Notes under the pieces: model-generated
What the model was told of the DNA's origin: nothing
The model's input: the letters and a program-made list of their open reading frames with translations, nothing else
Database searches by the model: none
Shown: piece after piece, positions 16,555 through 24,844 of the stretch
Layout: every line of letters starts with the position of its first letter
Position numbering within the stretch: the stretch's first letter is position 1
Made by a program: the position numbers and the translations under genes
NCBI GenBank assembly: GCA_016788205.1
Contig: JAEUTA010000023.1
Coordinates: forward strand, 62,001 to 126,000
DNA: 64,000 nucleotides
Reading direction: 5' to 3'
Source of the DNA: Flavobacteriales bacterium
Lineage (GTDB): Bacteria > Bacteroidota > Bacteroidia > Flavobacteriales_F > PHOS-HE28

Positions 16555-18147
16555 ATGAAGTCGTCTTTGTCCTTCACGCATTGGAAGCAGGATGTTCCTG
16601 CCTCGGTCGTTGTCTTTCTCGTCGCCCTACCCCTCTGTCTGGGCATCGCCCTAGCGTCCGGCGCCCCATTGATCTCCGGCTTGGTCGCGGGAGCGGTCGG
16701 CGGCATCGTCATCGGCCTGATCAGTCGTTCCGCACTTGGTGTCAGTGGACCGGCTGCCGGTCTGGTTGCCATCGTCATAACCGCCATAGCTGAGCTCGGC
16801 GGGTACGAAGCCTTCCTACTGGCCGTGGTACTGGCCGGCGTGATCCAGGTGATCTTCGGAGCCTTGCGTGCGGGCATCATCGCCTACTACTTCCCCAATG
16901 CCGTGATCAAGGGGATGTTGGCGGGTATCGGTATCACCATCGTGCTGAAGCAGATCCCGCATGCGGTGGGCTACGATGCCGATTTCATGGGTGACGAGAG
17001 CTTCGAACAGCCTGATCACCACAACACCTGGAGCGAACTTTTCTTCATGACCGATGCGATCAGCTACGGCGCCATCGTGATCACACTGGTATGTCTCGGC
17101 ATCATGTTGTTGTGGGAACGTCCTTTCATCAAGAACAGCAGCATCCTGCGCTTGGTGCCGGGTCCACTGCTCGCCGTGGTGCTGGGTATCGTGCTCTCGA
17201 AGGTGTTCAATGCGATCCCAGCGCTGGCCATCGGTGCCGAACATTTCGTTGCATTGCCGAACATCAATGGCCTGAGCGACCTGCACATGCCGAACTTCAG
17301 CGGTATCGGGAACTGGGGCATCTGGAAAGTAGCCTTCACCATCGCGGTGGTGGCCAGTATCGAAACACTACTGTGCGTGGAGGCCACTGATAAACTGGAT
17401 CCGTACAACCGCACCACACCGGCCAATCGCGAACTCCTCGCCCAAGGCACGGGTAACATCGTGAGCGGGCTGCTCGGTGGGCTGCCATTGACCCAAGTGA
17501 TCGTACGCAGCTCGGCCAACATCCAGGCCGGTGGGCGCACCGCGCTTGCAGCCGTGCTCCATGGTGTGCTCATCGTGCTGTCGGCGCTGCTGCTCCCCGA
17601 TCTGTTGCGGAGCATTCCATACGCCTGTCTTGCGGCCATCCTTTTGCTGGTGGGCTACAAGCTCATCAACCCCTCGCAATTCAAGGTGATGTGGAAAGCC
17701 GGACCCATGCAGTTCCTGCCCTTCCTCATCACGGTGCTTGGTGTGTACTTCATCGACCTGTTGTGGGGCGTAGGATTGGGACTGGCGGTCAGCATCGTGC
17801 ACATCCTCTGGAAGAACTACCGCGTGCCTTACCACTTCGATCCGTACAAATACCGTCCAGGCATGCCCATCCACATCCAACTGAGCGAGGATGTGACCTT
17901 CTTGAACAAGGCAGGCATCAAACGCACCTTCGGTGAGTTGCCCGATGGCTGCCGCGTGGTGGTAGATGCGAGCCGCACCCTCGACCTGGATCCCGACGTG
18001 CGCGAGATCATCGACGATTTCCTGGACAGCGCTGATGCTCGCAACATAAGCGTGGAGCTTTTGGGCTACGATAAGCCCACCATAAAACCGCTCAGCGTGA
18101 ACGACCTGGCTCTTGCCGTGCGCAAATTCGCCAGCAGCGGACGCTGA
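16555..18147 (+). CDS. SulP family anion transporter with STAS domain
   Basis: The start at 16555 (MKSSLSFTHWKQDVPASVVVFLVALPL) gives 530 residues; TACCTTTTCG (16541-16550) stands 4 nt upstream. About 11-12 hydrophobic segments cover residues 15-420, with the SulP features ASGAPLISGLVAGAVGG and GVSGPAAGL in the N-terminal half. A STAS domain follows at about 435-525 (VVVDASRTLDLDPDVREIIDDFLD). SulP proteins move sulfate or bicarbonate. The carbonic anhydrase gene 35 nt downstream strongly suggests bicarbonate here, as in the BicA-type systems; sulfate genes are absent nearby. Confidence 0.9.
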   Translation: MKSSLSFTHWKQDVPASVVVFLVALPLCLGIALASGAPLISGLVAGAVGGIVIGLISRSALGVSGPAAGLVAIVITAIAELGGYEAFLLAVVLAGVIQVIFGALRAGIIAYYFPNAVIKGMLAGIGITIVLKQIPHAVGYDADFMGDESFEQPDHHNTWSELFFMTDAISYGAIVITLVCLGIMLLWERPFIKNSSILRLVPGPLLAVVLGIVLSKVFNAIPALAIGAEHFVALPNINGLSDLHMPNFSGIGNWGIWKVAFTIAVVASIETLLCVEATDKLDPYNRTTPANRELLAQGTGNIVSGLLGGLPLTQVIVRSSANIQAGGRTALAAVLHGVLIVLSALLLPDLLRSIPYACLAAILLLVGYKLINPSQFKVMWKAGPMQFLPFLITVLGVYFIDLLWGVGLGLAVSIVHILWKNYRVPYHFDPYKYRPGMPIHIQLSEDVTFLNKAGIKRTFGELPDGCRVVVDASRTLDLDPDVREIIDDFLDSADARNISVELLGYDKPTIKPLSVNDLALAVRKFASSGR

Positions 18148-18182
18148 AGAACAGAACGAACAACGAACATCCCAAAAGACCA

Positions 18183-18818
18183 ATGGATTCCTACGAACAA
18201 CTTCTTCGGAACAACAAAGCGTGGGCCGCGGATGTCACGGCCAAAGACCCCGATTTCTTCAAACGCCTCCGCGACGTACAAACCCCGGACTTCCTCTGGA
18301 TCGGGTGCAGCGACAGCCGCGTACCTGCCAATGAGGTCACCGGCACCGTGCCGGGCCAGATCTTCGTACACCGCAACATCGCCAACATGGTGGTTCATAC
18401 GGACCTGAACATGCTCAGCGTGTTGGAGTACGCTGTACAAGTGTTGAAGGTGAAGCACGTGATCGTTTGCGGCCACTACGGATGTGGTGGTGTGAAGGCC
18501 GCCATGGGCAACCAGTCCATCGGCATCATCGACACCTGGCTACGCAACATCAAAGCCGTCTATCGTCTGCACGAGGAGGAGGTGAACGCGGCACAGGACG
18601 CGGAGACCCGTTTTGACCGCATGGTGGAGTTCAATGTGATGGAACAGGTGGCCAACCTGTCGAAAACGGCCATCATCCAACGCGCCTGGGCACAACGCGG
18701 TGGACCGCACCTGCATGGCTGGGTGTACCGCCTCAGCGACGGCATCGTGAAGCCGTTGATCGAGATGCCGGCGGGCTCCGAGATCGAGGCGATACACCGG
18801 TACGACAACCTGGTTTGA
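18183..18818 (+). CDS. Beta-class carbonic anhydrase
   Basis: It interconverts CO2 and bicarbonate with zinc. The 211 residues have the zinc ligands C42, H98 and C101 and the Asp-Arg dyad D44/R46 (CSDSR at 42-46; CGHYGCGG at 96-103), plus HRNIAN. The length and C-terminal HGWVYRLSDGIVK segment fit the bacterial Can type. The gene sits 35 nt after the SulP transporter and has no separate promoter that I can see, so the two likely form an operon for bicarbonate supply. Confidence 0.95.
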   Translation: MDSYEQLLRNNKAWAADVTAKDPDFFKRLRDVQTPDFLWIGCSDSRVPANEVTGTVPGQIFVHRNIANMVVHTDLNMLSVLEYAVQVLKVKHVIVCGHYGCGGVKAAMGNQSIGIIDTWLRNIKAVYRLHEEEVNAAQDAETRFDRMVEFNVMEQVANLSKTAIIQRAWAQRGGPHLHGWVYRLSDGIVKPLIEMPAGSEIEAIHRYDNLV

Positions 18819-18836
18819 ACGGACGAGGATAAGGGC

Positions 18837-18872
18837 GTTGCTGGGCGGCCGGTATCTTTGCCGCCCAGCAAC
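18837..18872. promoter_or_regulatory. 13-bp perfect inverted repeat enclosing the pruA promoter -7 box
   Basis: GTTGCTGGGCGGC (18837-18849) and GCCGCCCAGCAAC (18860-18872) are exact inverted repeats around a 10-nt centre. The centre plus the first base of the right arm contain TATCTTTG (18853-18860), a perfect -7 element. The ATG of pruA is 12 nt after the right arm. No clear TTG at the normal distance was found. It could be an operator covering the promoter; as DNA or RNA the arms could also extrude as a 13-bp hairpin. Confidence 0.6.
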
Positions 18873-18883
18873 CAAGTCCTCCC

Positions 18884-20512
18884 ATGTCCAACGCCACGTT
18901 CACCGTTCCCCACCCCACCAACGAACCTGTGCTGAGCTACGCGCCCGGCACCAAGGAACGCACGGCGCTACAGGCCGAACTGGACCGCAGGCTGCGCACC
19001 CGGATCGATGCCCCGATGTGGATCGCCGGGCACGCCATCGAGACCAAGGACCTGCGAAAGATGAGCCCTCCGCACAAGCATGCGCATAACCTCGGCTCAT
19101 CGCACCACGGCGAGGCCAAACACGTTCGTGCAGCCATCGACGCCGCGCTGAAGGCCAAGGCCGGCTGGGAGGCCATGCCCTTCGAACACCGCGCCGCCAT
19201 TTTCCTGAAAGCCGCCGATCTGCTTGCCGGGCCCTACCGCGCGCAGATCAACGCCGCCACCATGCTGGCACAAGGCAAGAACGCCTACCAGGCCGAGATC
19301 GACAGCGCCTGTGAGTTGATCGACTTTCTGCGCTTCAACGTCCATTACGCCCAACAGATCTACCGCGACCAGCCGGTGAGTTCACCCGGCGTTTGGAACC
19401 GCTTGGAATACCGCGCGCTGGAAGGCTTCGTCTTCGCCCTCACCCCCTTCAACTTCACGGCCATCGCGGGCAACCTGCCCACCAGCTGCGCCCTGATGGG
19501 GAACACGGTGGTGTGGAAATGCGCCGACAGCCAGTGCTACAGCGCACAGGTGCTGATGGAAGTTTTCATGGCGGCCGGTCTGCCCGCTGGCGTGATCAAC
19601 CTGATACACGTGAGCGGTTCAGTGGCCGGTGATGTCATCTTCAAACACAAGGACTTCGCTGGCATCCACTTCACCGGAAGCACCAGCGTGTTCCGCCAGA
19701 TCTGGAAGACCATCGGCGAGAACCTGCCACTCTACCGCAGCTACCCGCGCATTGTGGGCGAAACGGGAGGCAAGGACTTCGTGATCGCCCACCCGAGCGC
19801 CGACCCGAAAGTGGTGGCCACCGCGTTGAGCCGTGGGGCCTTCGAATTCCAAGGACAGAAGTGCAGTGCTGCGAGCCGCGCCTACATCCCCGAAAGCCTG
19901 TGGCCTGCGGTGAAGAAGGAATTGCTCGCCGACTTGGCCGACATGAAAATGGGGGACCCACGCGAGTTCTCGAACTTCATCGGCGCGGTGATCGACGAGA
20001 AGAGCTTCGATAAGATCGCGGGCTACATCGATGCGCTGAAGAAGGACAAGAAGAACATCCAGGTCATCGCTGGCGGCAAGTACGACAAGAAGGTCGGCTA
20101 CTTCATCGAGCCCACCGTGGCCGTGACCAAGGATGCGAAGAGCGTGACGATGTGCGAGGAGATCTTCGGCCCGGTGCTCACGATCTACGTTTACAACAGC
20201 GCCCGCTGGTCGGAAACGTTGAAGCTTGTCGACGCCACGGGCGAATACGCGCTCACAGGCGCGGTGATCAGCAACGATCGCGCGAGCATCCTGGAAGCCA
20301 CCGACATCTTGCGCAACGCGGCGGGCAACTTCTACATCAACGACAAGCCCACCGGTGCGGTCGTTGGCCAGCAACCCTTCGGCGGCGCACGCGGCAGCGG
20401 CACGAATGACAAGGCCGGCAGCTACCTCAACCTGATCCGCTGGGTAAGCCCGCGTACGATCAAGGAGACCTTCGTTCCGCCCACGGAACATCGGTATCCG
20501 TTCCTGGGTTGA
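18884..20512 (+). CDS. pruA: 1-pyrroline-5-carboxylate / L-glutamate gamma-semialdehyde dehydrogenase
   Basis: It oxidises glutamate semialdehyde to glutamate with NAD+, the second step of proline catabolism. The 542 residues match the free-standing P5CDH type: VPHPTNEPVLSYAPGT at the start, the catalytic Glu at about E293 (GETGGKDF) and catalytic Cys at about C327 (GQKCSAASR), and EIFGPVLTIYVY and GARGSGTNDKAG near the C-terminus. No proline dehydrogenase gene is adjacent. Expression is probably controlled at the palindrome that covers its promoter. Confidence 0.93.
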   Translation: MSNATFTVPHPTNEPVLSYAPGTKERTALQAELDRRLRTRIDAPMWIAGHAIETKDLRKMSPPHKHAHNLGSSHHGEAKHVRAAIDAALKAKAGWEAMPFEHRAAIFLKAADLLAGPYRAQINAATMLAQGKNAYQAEIDSACELIDFLRFNVHYAQQIYRDQPVSSPGVWNRLEYRALEGFVFALTPFNFTAIAGNLPTSCALMGNTVVWKCADSQCYSAQVLMEVFMAAGLPAGVINLIHVSGSVAGDVIFKHKDFAGIHFTGSTSVFRQIWKTIGENLPLYRSYPRIVGETGGKDFVIAHPSADPKVVATALSRGAFEFQGQKCSAASRAYIPESLWPAVKKELLADLADMKMGDPREFSNFIGAVIDEKSFDKIAGYIDALKKDKKNIQVIAGGKYDKKVGYFIEPTVAVTKDAKSVTMCEEIFGPVLTIYVYNSARWSETLKLVDATGEYALTGAVISNDRASILEATDILRNAAGNFYINDKPTGAVVGQQPFGGARGSGTNDKAGSYLNLIRWVSPRTIKETFVPPTEHRYPFLG

Positions 20513-20618
20513 GGGCGGGAGCAATGACGCAAATGCGCCAAGCGTTCCCCCAGCAACCTTCCCACCCCGAACCACGTAGGAACGCACGCCCGGAACCTCT
20601 TCCCCGGAGCATGTTCGC

Positions 20619-22082
20619 GTGGAACTTCGCCCCAAACGCACCAAGCACAAGGTCCTGTACGCGGTCTATGCCGCATTGTTGGTACTGTGTCTTGCTGTGA
20701 TCATCATCGTCCATCGCGGCGAACAGAAGTCGCAGCAGGCCCAAGGCTTGGCTCAACTGCGCAGCATCACCAGCACGCTTTCCGAAGAGATCGGGGCGAG
20801 CAACCTGCAAGCCCTTGTGGAGCGCTATGATGGCCGGGGCATGGTGATCAAGAACACCCAGGACGCTCGGTATTATGTGTTGCACGAACGGTTGCGGAAA
20901 TCGGCCTTGAAGAACGGGTTATCGCTACCGTTGGAACTGGTGATCAACGACACCACCAAGCAGGAACTACAAGTCATCGTAACTTCCGAGGAACGACCAC
21001 GCTTCCGGGAGCGCTGGACCGGTGAGCACGGCCGTTTGATGGCTGGTTTCGGAAAGGCCGGTTCGTTGGAACAAGGCGACGAGAGAACCCGCGAGATCGT
21101 GGCCTTCGACGTTGTTACGGACGCTGAAGGGTCCACTGTAGGGATAGTGGTGGCCCGAGCACCGGCGAGCCTGTATGCGACCGCTTCAACAAGCTCCCTG
21201 CTTCGCAACATCGTCATAGCCGGACTCCTCTTCGGACTCGCCGGCTTCCTTCTCTTCCGCTATGTAGGGAGGTGGCTGAAGATGGACGAAGAGGCCCAAC
21301 AAAGGCTCAAAGAGCGTCATGAAGACATCAACGACAGCATCGCCTATGCCGGCAAGATCCAGCGGGCGTTGGTGCCATCGGCGCTGATCTATGATGAGCT
21401 CTTCGCCGATTCGTTCGTGATCGATCGACCGAAAGACATCGTGAGCGGAGATTTCCACTGGGTGTACCGTATCGACGACGACACCTGCTTCGTGGCCGCC
21501 GCGGATTGTACCGGACACGGATTGCCCGGAGCCATGATGGCCGCCATCGGTTGTTCACTGCTCAATGAGATCGTACCCGCCCACTCCCACCGGGACCCAT
21601 CGGAGATCCTATCCGTGCTCCACACCCGCATGGTAGCCACGCTGAACCAGCAGGGCAAACAGCGCGGGGCCGGGGATGGCATGGACGTGGCGTTGTGCCG
21701 CGTGGACAGGAAGAACCAGGAGTTGCTCTTTGCCGGTGCGTTCCGCCCGCTCTACTGGCTGCACCAAGGTCAGCTAAGCGTGATCAATGGCGACCGCCGG
21801 CCCGTGGGTGGTGGGCATACAGGCGAGGAACGCAAATTCACCGCGCACAAGCTGGCTTACACCGCCGGGGACCGGATATACCTCTTCAGCGACGGGTATG
21901 TGGACCAGTTCGGCGGTCCTGAGCGCAAGCGCTTCATGAACGCCCGCTTGCAGGAGCTGATCCTGGCGCACCGCCACCTGGGTTTGAAAGAGCAGGCCGT
22001 GGTGATCGAAAAGGCATTCCTGGATTGGAAAGGGCCCGTTGAGCAGATGGACGACGTGTGCATGCTCGGCCTGGCCGTTTAG
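20619..22082 (+). CDS. Membrane-bound SpoIIE-type PP2C serine phosphatase
   Basis: The GTG at 20619 gives 487 residues; the nearby ATG at 20611 is out of frame. Transmembrane helices at about 12-32 and 187-208 enclose an extracytoplasmic sensor region of about 155 residues. A short coiled-coil-like linker (about 213-240) leads to a SpoIIE/PP2C phosphatase domain at about 245-487 with SGDFHW, DCTGHGLPGAMMA and FSDGYVDQFGG, the metal-binding Asp motifs. Such proteins dephosphorylate anti-anti-sigma factors in partner-switching systems, or relay signals in other ways. No STAS or anti-sigma gene is next to it; the STAS in the nearby SulP is part of the transporter. Confidence 0.85.
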   Translation: MELRPKRTKHKVLYAVYAALLVLCLAVIIIVHRGEQKSQQAQGLAQLRSITSTLSEEIGASNLQALVERYDGRGMVIKNTQDARYYVLHERLRKSALKNGLSLPLELVINDTTKQELQVIVTSEERPRFRERWTGEHGRLMAGFGKAGSLEQGDERTREIVAFDVVTDAEGSTVGIVVARAPASLYATASTSSLLRNIVIAGLLFGLAGFLLFRYVGRWLKMDEEAQQRLKERHEDINDSIAYAGKIQRALVPSALIYDELFADSFVIDRPKDIVSGDFHWVYRIDDDTCFVAAADCTGHGLPGAMMAAIGCSLLNEIVPAHSHRDPSEILSVLHTRMVATLNQQGKQRGAGDGMDVALCRVDRKNQELLFAGAFRPLYWLHQGQLSVINGDRRPVGGGHTGEERKFTAHKLAYTAGDRIYLFSDGYVDQFGGPERKRFMNARLQELILAHRHLGLKEQAVVIEKAFLDWKGPVEQMDDVCMLGLAV

Positions 22083-22089
22083 CCCGGCG

Positions 22090-22118
22090 TTGCGGATCCC
22101 TTCATCCCCCTATCTTTG
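22090..22118 (+). promoter_or_regulatory. Promoter upstream of the DUF349 gene
   Basis: TTG at 22090-22092, an 18-nt spacer and TATCTTTG at 22111-22118 match the Bacteroidota promoter consensus exactly. The gene starts 36 nt after the -7 box, longer than most leaders in this window. Confidence 0.65.
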
Positions 22119-22154
22119 GACGGATGGCCCGATAGGTGGCCCTACCGTATTCGC

Positions 22155-23903
22155 ATGGCAACGAAAGCAGAGCTGATCACGAGGCTCGAAGAGATCATGG
22201 CACAGGAGGATGTGGAGACCGCATCCGAAGCCGTGGAAGGTGTGAAAGAAGCGTACGAAGCCCTTGTGGCCGCAGCGCACCAACAAGTAGCACCTGAAGT
22301 TCCCACCGAAGGGGCAACGGCAGAAGACTCCCCGAGCGGAGAGGTCCCAGCCGTGGCCATCGAATCCGCTCCGTTGCAGGATGAGGATGATAAGCGCTTC
22401 AAGCAACTCTTGGACGCGTTCAACCAACGGGTGAACGACATCCGCCGGAAGAAACAGAAGGAGGAGGCGGACAACCTCGAGTCCAAGCGGGCCATCATGG
22501 AAGAGCTGAAAACGCTGATCTCCGCAGAGGAGAACATCGGGAATGCCTTCCAGCGCTTCGCGGAATTGCAGGAGAAGTGGAAGAGCATCGGACCCGTTCC
22601 CCAACAATATTACCGGGACCTTCAGAACGACTACTCCCACCTACGGGATGAGTTCTTCTACCACATCCGCATCTACAAGGAACTGCGTGACCATGATCTG
22701 CGCAAGAACACTGCCTTGAAACAGGCATTGATCAGCGATGTGGAGAGCCTGGCCCAGAAAGACGCTGTGAAGGAACTGGAGCACGGTGTTCGTGACTACC
22801 AGGAGAAGTGGCACGCGATCGGCCCGGTGGTGCGTGAAGAATGGGAGGTCATCCGCGACCGTTTCTCCACCGCCACCCGCACCATCTACGACAAGATCCA
22901 CGAGCACTACAAGGCACGTCGTACCGAGCACGAGGCGAACCTTGGAGCCAAACAAGCGCTCATCGAAAAGGTGAACACGCTGACCACGCAACTCGCGGAA
23001 ACGGGCACCAAGGAATGGAAGACGCTCACCGATCAGGTGCTCGAATTCCAGAACGCATGGAAGAGCATCGGTTTCGCCACCAAGAAGGACAACGAACGCA
23101 TTTGGAAGGAATTCCGCGCGGCATGCAACGTGTTCTTCGATGCCAAGAAGGCCCACTTCGACAAGCTGAAGGACCAATACAAGGAGGTACGCGAAAAGAA
23201 GCAGGCCTTGCTGGAGGAAGCCCTTAAGCTGAAGGACAGCACCGAATGGCGCCAGACGGCTGACAAGCTGAAGCACCTGCAGCAACAATGGAAGGATGCC
23301 GGTAGCGCCGGCCCGCGCGACGAGAACCGCTTGTGGAGCAAATTCCGGGAGGCATGCGATGGGTTCTTCCAAGCGCGCAAAGCCACCTTCGACAAGCTGG
23401 ATGCCGAACAAGCCGTGCATGCCCAAGCCAAGGAGGCTTTGCTCACGGAGATCGAGGCGTTCGCGACCAGCGGTGATCGCAACAAGGACATCGAGACCTT
23501 GAAGAGCTTCTCCACCCGTTGGATGAACTCCGGACGCGTTTCACCCAAGCTTTACGATGCCTACAGCGAGCGCTACCGCGCTGCACTGGACAAGCACTAC
23601 GGCCAGTTGAAAATGGAAGGTGACGAGCGTCGTCGCATGCAGTTCCAGGACCGCGTGGACGAAATGAAGGCCGCACCCGATGGCAAGTTCCACATCGAGA
23701 AGGAGAGCCGTTTCGTGAAGCGCAAGATCGAGGAACTCGAAGGCGAGATGCGTACCATGGAGCGCAGCATGGGCATGTTCAACTTCAAGAGCGCGAGTGG
23801 CGAAGCGATGAAGAAGGACATGGAGAAGAAGATCGAGAAGCTGGGTCGCGATGTGGAGCGCCTCAAAGGCCAGCACCGCGAACTGCTGAAGGAGCTCCGG
23901 TGA
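22155..23903 (+). CDS. DUF349 repeat protein
   Basis: The ATG at 22155 gives 582 residues. Five DUF349 repeats are spaced 77-83 residues apart, each marked by a Trp followed by a G-x motif: W142 (KWKSIGPVP), W219 (KWHAIGPV), W302 (AWKSIGFA), W379 (QWKDAGSAG) and W456 (RWMNSGRV). The protein is highly charged and mostly helical, with a coiled-coil C-terminus (about 520-582). DUF349 proteins are widespread in Bacteroidota; the function is not known. Residues 45-80 are an acidic linker. The following thioesterase gene starts at a GTG overlapping this stop by 4 bp, so the two are coupled. Confidence 0.85.
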   Translation: MATKAELITRLEEIMAQEDVETASEAVEGVKEAYEALVAAAHQQVAPEVPTEGATAEDSPSGEVPAVAIESAPLQDEDDKRFKQLLDAFNQRVNDIRRKKQKEEADNLESKRAIMEELKTLISAEENIGNAFQRFAELQEKWKSIGPVPQQYYRDLQNDYSHLRDEFFYHIRIYKELRDHDLRKNTALKQALISDVESLAQKDAVKELEHGVRDYQEKWHAIGPVVREEWEVIRDRFSTATRTIYDKIHEHYKARRTEHEANLGAKQALIEKVNTLTTQLAETGTKEWKTLTDQVLEFQNAWKSIGFATKKDNERIWKEFRAACNVFFDAKKAHFDKLKDQYKEVREKKQALLEEALKLKDSTEWRQTADKLKHLQQQWKDAGSAGPRDENRLWSKFREACDGFFQARKATFDKLDAEQAVHAQAKEALLTEIEAFATSGDRNKDIETLKSFSTRWMNSGRVSPKLYDAYSERYRAALDKHYGQLKMEGDERRRMQFQDRVDEMKAAPDGKFHIEKESRFVKRKIEELEGEMRTMERSMGMFNFKSASGEAMKKDMEKKIEKLGRDVERLKGQHRELLKELR

Positions 23904-24325
23904 GCGCCACGTCCGATCACCTCGTGGTAGGTATCGACATCCCGGTGGCCTGGGGTGAGCAGGATGCTTTCGGGCACCTGAACAACGTGGTGTATTTCCG
24001 CTATTTCGAGAATGTGCGCATGTACTACCTCGAACGCATCGGTGCGCTTCGGTCCTACGCGGAACAAGGGATAGGCGTGATACTGGCCACCACCACCTGC
24101 GACTTCCTGAAACCTGTGGAATGGCCCGCGCAACTCCACATCCGCACAGGCTGCAATAAGGTCGGCAACACCAGTTTCACGCTGGAGTATCTTCTCACCG
24201 ATGCGCACGCTACACACATCGCCACAGGCACCAGCGTGCAGGTGATGTACGACTACCGCAAAGGCGAAAAAGTGCGCATACCGGACAGCATACGCGCGGC
24301 GATAAGTGCTCTACAGGGCGCGTAA
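23900..24325 (+). CDS. Acyl-CoA thioesterase, hotdog fold (4HBT)
   Basis: The GTG at 23900 overlaps the DUF349 stop. The 141 residues show the hotdog helix with GEQDAFGHLNNVVYFRYFENVRMYYLERIG at about 18-48, where D22 and the HLNN are typical of the YbgC/FcbC group of 4-hydroxybenzoyl-CoA thioesterase-like enzymes. They hydrolyse acyl-CoA thioesters in the cytoplasm. The acyl substrate is unknown. It is followed 9 nt later by a lipoprotein gene. Confidence 0.85.
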   Translation: MSATSDHLVVGIDIPVAWGEQDAFGHLNNVVYFRYFENVRMYYLERIGALRSYAEQGIGVILATTTCDFLKPVEWPAQLHIRTGCNKVGNTSFTLEYLLTDAHATHIATGTSVQVMYDYRKGEKVRIPDSIRAAISALQGA

Positions 24326-24334
24326 CTTGCGCCG

Positions 24335-24844
24335 ATGCGTCATTCGTTCATCCTGCCATCCATCCTCGCGATCGGCTGTTCCGCCCCCCCAGCGAACACT
24401 GTGGAGGAAGCCACGTTGGGCAACACGAATAGGATCGAACTGAACGGGTTGATCGGCGAGTGGCAGGATGTGCAGGACAGCGGGCGCACGGTATTCAACG
24501 AGAACTGGTCCCGTCATCCGGATGGGTCATTGCAAGGCTTGGGCTTCGTACTTTCCGGCAAGGACACGGTCTTCATCGAACACCTGGCCATTCTGGATAT
24601 CGATTCGGAGACCCATTACGCCGCCACCATCCGATCGCAGAATAACGGACAAGCCGTTCTATTCAAGCTGATCCACGATCACGACAGCCTCGTCTTCGCC
24701 GCACCAGCGCATGACTTTCCGCAACGGATCGTGTACACACCGGTCGGTAGGGAGCATTGGAACGTGACCGTTTCCGGGGTGCAGAAGGGACAAGCCCTCG
24801 TGGAACATTACCATTTCCAACGCCGCAAGCACGGTTCACGCTGA
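24335..24844 (+). CDS. DUF6265-like lipoprotein
   Basis: The 169-residue protein has a short lipoprotein signal (ILAIGC, lipid on C15). The mature beta-barrel-like sequence fits DUF6265: LIGEWQDVQDSGRTVFNENWSRHPDGSLQGLGFVLSG, then AAPAHDFPQRIVY. Members are lipocalin-like and uncharacterised. TAACTTG lies just upstream (24323-24329). Its stop TGA overlaps the ATG of the next gene by one base, which suggests coupling to the CotH-like gene. Confidence 0.65.
   Translation: MRHSFILPSILAIGCSAPPANTVEEATLGNTNRIELNGLIGEWQDVQDSGRTVFNENWSRHPDGSLQGLGFVLSGKDTVFIEHLAILDIDSETHYAATIRSQNNGQAVLFKLIHDHDSLVFAAPAHDFPQRIVYTPVGREHWNVTVSGVQKGQALVEHYHFQRRKHGSR

Noticed and set aside
19619..20650. 343-codon minus-strand frame inside pruA
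   Set aside because: Shadow of pruA; no family match and antisense-like composition.
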